In this document: positions 6,547 to 8,174 of the stretch, in pieces
Numbering within the stretch: the stretch's first letter is position 1
Layout of the letters: each line of letters starts with the position of its first letter
From: UBA5216 sp040081205
GTDB lineage: Bacteria > Pseudomonadota > Gammaproteobacteria > Burkholderiales > SG8-41
Assembly (NCBI GenBank): GCA_040081205.1
Contig: JBEBHE010000221.1
Span: 1 to 8,174 of the forward strand
Length of the DNA: 8,174 bases
Direction: 5' to 3'
Notes under the pieces: generated by a model
The model's input: the letters and a program-made list of their open reading frames with translations, nothing else
What the model was told of the DNA's origin: nothing
Databases searched by the model: none
Made by a program: the position numbers and the translations under genes

Positions 6547-6945
6547 TTAACGCGTGGCGTGCGGTATCACGCGCTGCCATGGCGTCGCGCAATTTTGCAC
6601 ATGCGGATAATACGTTTGCGTGTCCTGGCAGAAATACCAGTATTGTTGTTGCGGCAGCGCTTGGGGGGCGGGCGGCGCCACAGGCGCGGGCGCCGGGGCA
6701 TACGAGGGCTGTTGCTCCACATAAACCACCGGTTGCTCGCGGATCACCACGGGGCGGTAGTAATACGGGTCGTGGTAATAAGGACGGTAGTAGGGCCACG
6801 GCGATATGAACAAGGGCGCGCCGATATACACGCCGACGCGGGCGCGATGATGGTGGTGGTGTTGCGCCTGCGCGTACGACGCGGCAAACGCCAGCGCGCC
6901 GAAGGCGCCGAGGGCGGCCAACACGGTAGAAACAATTCTTTTCAT
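6547..6945 (-). CDS. Secreted His/Tyr/Pro-rich protein, conserved paired-Cys C-terminus
   Basis: This 132-residue protein has unknown function. A Sec signal peptide (about 1-27) ends in AQA, and the mature protein begins QHHHHHRARVGVYIGAP. Next is an aromatic stretch rich in Tyr-Tyr pairs (PYYRPYYHDPYYYRP, about 51-65), then VVIREQPVVYVEQQ and an Ala/Pro linker. The C-terminal module YWYFCQDTQTYYPHVQNC (about 101-118) then TPWQRVIP has two Cys that may form a disulfide. I recognise this tail as recurrent in small exported proteobacterial proteins, without a known role. The His run could bind metal (inference). The ATG at 6945 is preferred to an upstream start at 6960, because GGAG lies 7 nt before it and MKRIVS gives a standard signal peptide. 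It is the first gene of a two-gene operon with the glycine-zipper lipoprotein. Confidence 0.78.
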   Translation of the reverse strand: MKRIVSTVLAALGAFGALAFAASYAQAQHHHHHRARVGVYIGAPLFISPWPYYRPYYHDPYYYRPVVIREQPVVYVEQQPSYAPAPAPVAPPAPQALPQQQYWYFCQDTQTYYPHVQNCATPWQRVIPHATR

Positions 6946-6952
6946 GGCAAAT

Positions 6953-6956
6953 CTCC
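6953..6956 (-). promoter_or_regulatory. Shine-Dalgarno that fixes the small secreted protein start
   Basis: GGAG on the minus strand lies 7 nt before the ATG at 6945. The alternative ATG at 6960 would place the Shine-Dalgarno inside the coding sequence and add MRRFA before the signal peptide. Confidence 0.6.
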
Positions 6957-7019
6957 GCATCCCGTTAATGCTATAAACGCGATGATAGGCGTACCGCTGA
7001 CCGTATGCGTGCCGATATT

Positions 7020-7034
7020 GTTACAAAATGTAAC
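7020..7034. promoter_or_regulatory. Perfect palindrome, candidate operator
   Basis: GTTACAAAATGTAAC has 6-bp arms (GTTACA / TGTAAC) around a 3-base centre. It lies 75 bp upstream of the small secreted protein's start and about 127 bp upstream of the ThDP enzyme's start. The GTTACA half-site resembles those of OmpR-class response regulators such as RstA; that comparison is from memory, and the binding protein is unknown. Confidence 0.45.
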
Positions 7035-7151
7035 TTGTTGTTTTTAAAAAATAATTTTAGTTTTAAACCGTGACATTTTCACGCGTGGCTTGATCTGAAT
7101 GCGCCGCCCGTGACACAGTGCATGGCTGATCGAAAAAACCAAAAGTAAAAA

Positions 7152-7155
7152 AGGA
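7152..7155 (+). promoter_or_regulatory. Shine-Dalgarno of the ThDP enzyme gene
   Basis: AGGA within an A-rich leader (AAAAAAGGAAAG) ends 6 nt before the ATG at 7162. It supports that start for the truncated right-hand gene. Confidence 0.75.
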
Positions 7156-7161
7156 AAGCAC

Positions 7162-8174
7162 ATGAACGCCAAAGACAACGCCGCCAGCGCTGCGGCTCAC
7201 GCTATTGTTCACGACAAACCCGTCGCCAGCCGCCCCGGCGAAAGCTTCTGGGGCAGCGACGCGGTCGCGATGATGTTGCGCGAACTCGACATTCCGTACA
7301 TCGCTCTGGTACCCGGCGCGAGTTATCGCGGTCTGCACGACAGCATCGTCAATCTGCTCGGCAATCGTTCGCCGCAAATGGTGCTGTGCGTGCATGAAGA
7401 AACCGCGGTGGCGATCTCGCATGGCTACGCCAAAGTCACCGACAAGATGATGGCCAGCGGCCTGCACGCCAATATCGGCATGATGCGCGCCATCATGTCG
7501 ATTTATAACGCGTGGTGTGATCGCGCGCCGATACTGATTTTGGGCGCGACCGGCCCGTGGGATGCCACGCAGCGCCGTCCATGGATCGACTGGATACACA
7601 CCACCACCGATCAGGGCGGGTTGATTCGCAATTTCACCAAGTGGGACAACCAGCCGGGTTCGCCCGGCGCTGCCGTGGAGGCGCTGATGCGCGCTTCGCA
7701 AATTGCGCAGACGGCACCCAAAGGCCCGACGTACATCAATCTCGAAGTGAGTATGCAGGAAGGCAAGATCGGTCCGATGCCGGCGCTGCCCGATCCAAAA
7801 CGCAACGCGCCGCCGCAATCACCACAGCCTTCAGCCGACTTGGTTGCTGCTGCCGCGAAGTTACTTTCTAACGCAAAAAATCCGGTGATTTTCGCCGGAC
7901 GCTGCTCGCGCAGCGAAGCCGGCTGGAAAGCGCGCATCGCACTCGCCGAAAAACTCAACGCGCCGGTGTTTACCTTCGTCAAACTTGCGGCGGCTTTCCC
8001 GACGGATCACCGATTGCATGCCGCGCCGCCGGGATCGTACCTCACGGACGAAGGACGTGCGATGGTGCGCGAGGCCGACGTGGTGTTGTCGCTGGATGCG
8101 CTGGATTTGTCCGGCACGTTAAAGCAAGCCTACGGCGATAAGCCGATTACCGCCAAAGTGATACAGGTCTCTTG
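7162..8174 (+). CDS. ThDP-dependent enzyme, benzoylformate decarboxylase/acetolactate synthase superfamily (5' part)
   Basis: The first 337 codons are present and the frame is open to the right edge; family members are usually 530-600 residues. After a 28-residue Ala-rich leader, the PYR domain begins at about 30 (GSDAVAMMLRELDIPYIALVPGA). VHEETAVAISHGYAKVTDK (77-95) holds the catalytic Glu79, which activates the cofactor. LHANIGMMRAI (101-111) places His102 exactly 23 residues after Glu79, the spacing of Glu47 and His70 in Pseudomonas benzoylformate decarboxylase. A Pro-rich linker (205-223) leads to the central domain (about 224 on). There FPTDH (279-283) puts His283 where benzoylformate decarboxylase has His281 in FPTRHP. 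The PGS loop reads PGA here. The PP domain with the Mg/ThDP motif (GDG...N) is outside the window. A 2-oxo-acid decarboxylase or carboligase role is therefore likely, but the substrate is open. Confidence 0.87.
   Translation, partial: MNAKDNAASAAAHAIVHDKPVASRPGESFWGSDAVAMMLRELDIPYIALVPGASYRGLHDSIVNLLGNRSPQMVLCVHEETAVAISHGYAKVTDKMMASGLHANIGMMRAIMSIYNAWCDRAPILILGATGPWDATQRRPWIDWIHTTTDQGGLIRNFTKWDNQPGSPGAAVEALMRASQIAQTAPKGPTYINLEVSMQEGKIGPMPALPDPKRNAPPQSPQPSADLVAAAAKLLSNAKNPVIFAGRCSRSEAGWKARIALAEKLNAPVFTFVKLAAAFPTDHRLHAAPPGSYLTDEGRAMVREADVVLSLDALDLSGTLKQAYGDKPITAKVIQVS

Larger units (their letters stand above)
6961..7161. promoter_or_regulatory. Divergent regulatory region with AT-rich island
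   Basis: This stretch of about 200 bp lies between the envelope operon (leftward) and the ThDP enzyme gene (rightward). Positions 7021-7067 are strikingly A/T-rich compared with the surrounding GC-rich DNA. The region holds the 15-bp palindrome at 7020-7034, a CGTGA-N5-TCACG dyad at 7069-7083 and a direct repeat CCGTGACA at 7068-7075 and 7108-7115. A leftward -10-like TATCAT (5 of 6) is the reverse complement of ATGATA near 6982-6987. No convincing -35/-10 pair was found for the rightward gene. Confidence 0.55.

Noticed and set aside
6830..6870. The CAC/CAT-like run encoding five His as a possible tandem DNA repeat or cloning tag
   Set aside because: It is a short natural His run within a signal-peptide protein, in mixed codon context, and not a repeat array or vector sequence.
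7063..7818. A 251-codon minus-strand open frame opposite the ThDP gene
   Set aside because: It is antisense to a well-conserved PYR domain and extends into the AT-rich promoter region. No family was recognisable.
1..8174. Search for CRISPR arrays, tRNA/rRNA genes, insertion sequences, att sites or phage genes
   Set aside because: I saw no regularly spaced repeats, cloverleaf-like segments, transposase motifs or target-site duplications. The region reads as ordinary chromosome with compact operons.

Overview
The window is GC-rich, densely packed bacterial DNA. It most likely comes from a proteobacterium, and I would guess Betaproteobacteria (Burkholderiales-like). The grounds are a c551-type cytochrome c tail, a YpfJ-type metallopeptidase, PrpF-family and ThDP enzymes, and a secreted protein with a paired-Cys C-terminus of a kind I associate with Burkholderiales. 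The taxonomy is inferred; the window has no rRNA or other marker gene. I see no mobile element, CRISPR array, tRNA or rRNA.

Layout from left to right: (1) the C-terminal end of a class I cytochrome c (+, cut by the left edge), ending 2 bp from the convergent end of (2) a membrane-anchored YpfJ-type zinc metallopeptidase (-). (3) An MFS transporter (-) lies upstream of the peptidase on the same strand. A 147-bp divergent intergenic region with an extended -10 promoter candidate leads to (4) an FMN-dependent alpha-hydroxy-acid dehydrogenase/oxidase (+), followed after 24 bp by (5) a PrpF-family isomerase (+). (6) A zinc-free MDR quinone oxidoreductase-like enzyme (-) converges on the isomerase. 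(7) A two-gene envelope operon (-) encodes a secreted His/Tyr/Pro-rich small protein and then a glycine-zipper lipoprotein, and ends at a clear intrinsic terminator. (8) A 200-bp divergent region with an AT-rich island and a perfect 15-bp palindrome precedes (9) the first 337 codons of a ThDP-dependent enzyme of the benzoylformate decarboxylase/acetolactate synthase superfamily (+, cut by the right edge).

The most interesting reading is metabolic. A mandelate/lactate dehydrogenase-like flavoenzyme, a PrpF-type allylic isomerase, a possible importer and a benzoylformate decarboxylase-like enzyme with conserved active-site Glu and His residues lie within about 6 kb. No methylcitrate-cycle partner (acnD, prpB, prpC) is visible. 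They could form an uncharacterised route for a 2-hydroxy acid: import, oxidation to the 2-oxo acid, isomerisation of an unsaturated intermediate, and decarboxylation. Only genes 4 and 5 are clearly co-transcribed; the link to the others is inference.

Two start codons were moved from the longest ORF to an internal ATG with a good Shine-Dalgarno: the lipoprotein starts at 6531 and the small secreted protein at 6945.
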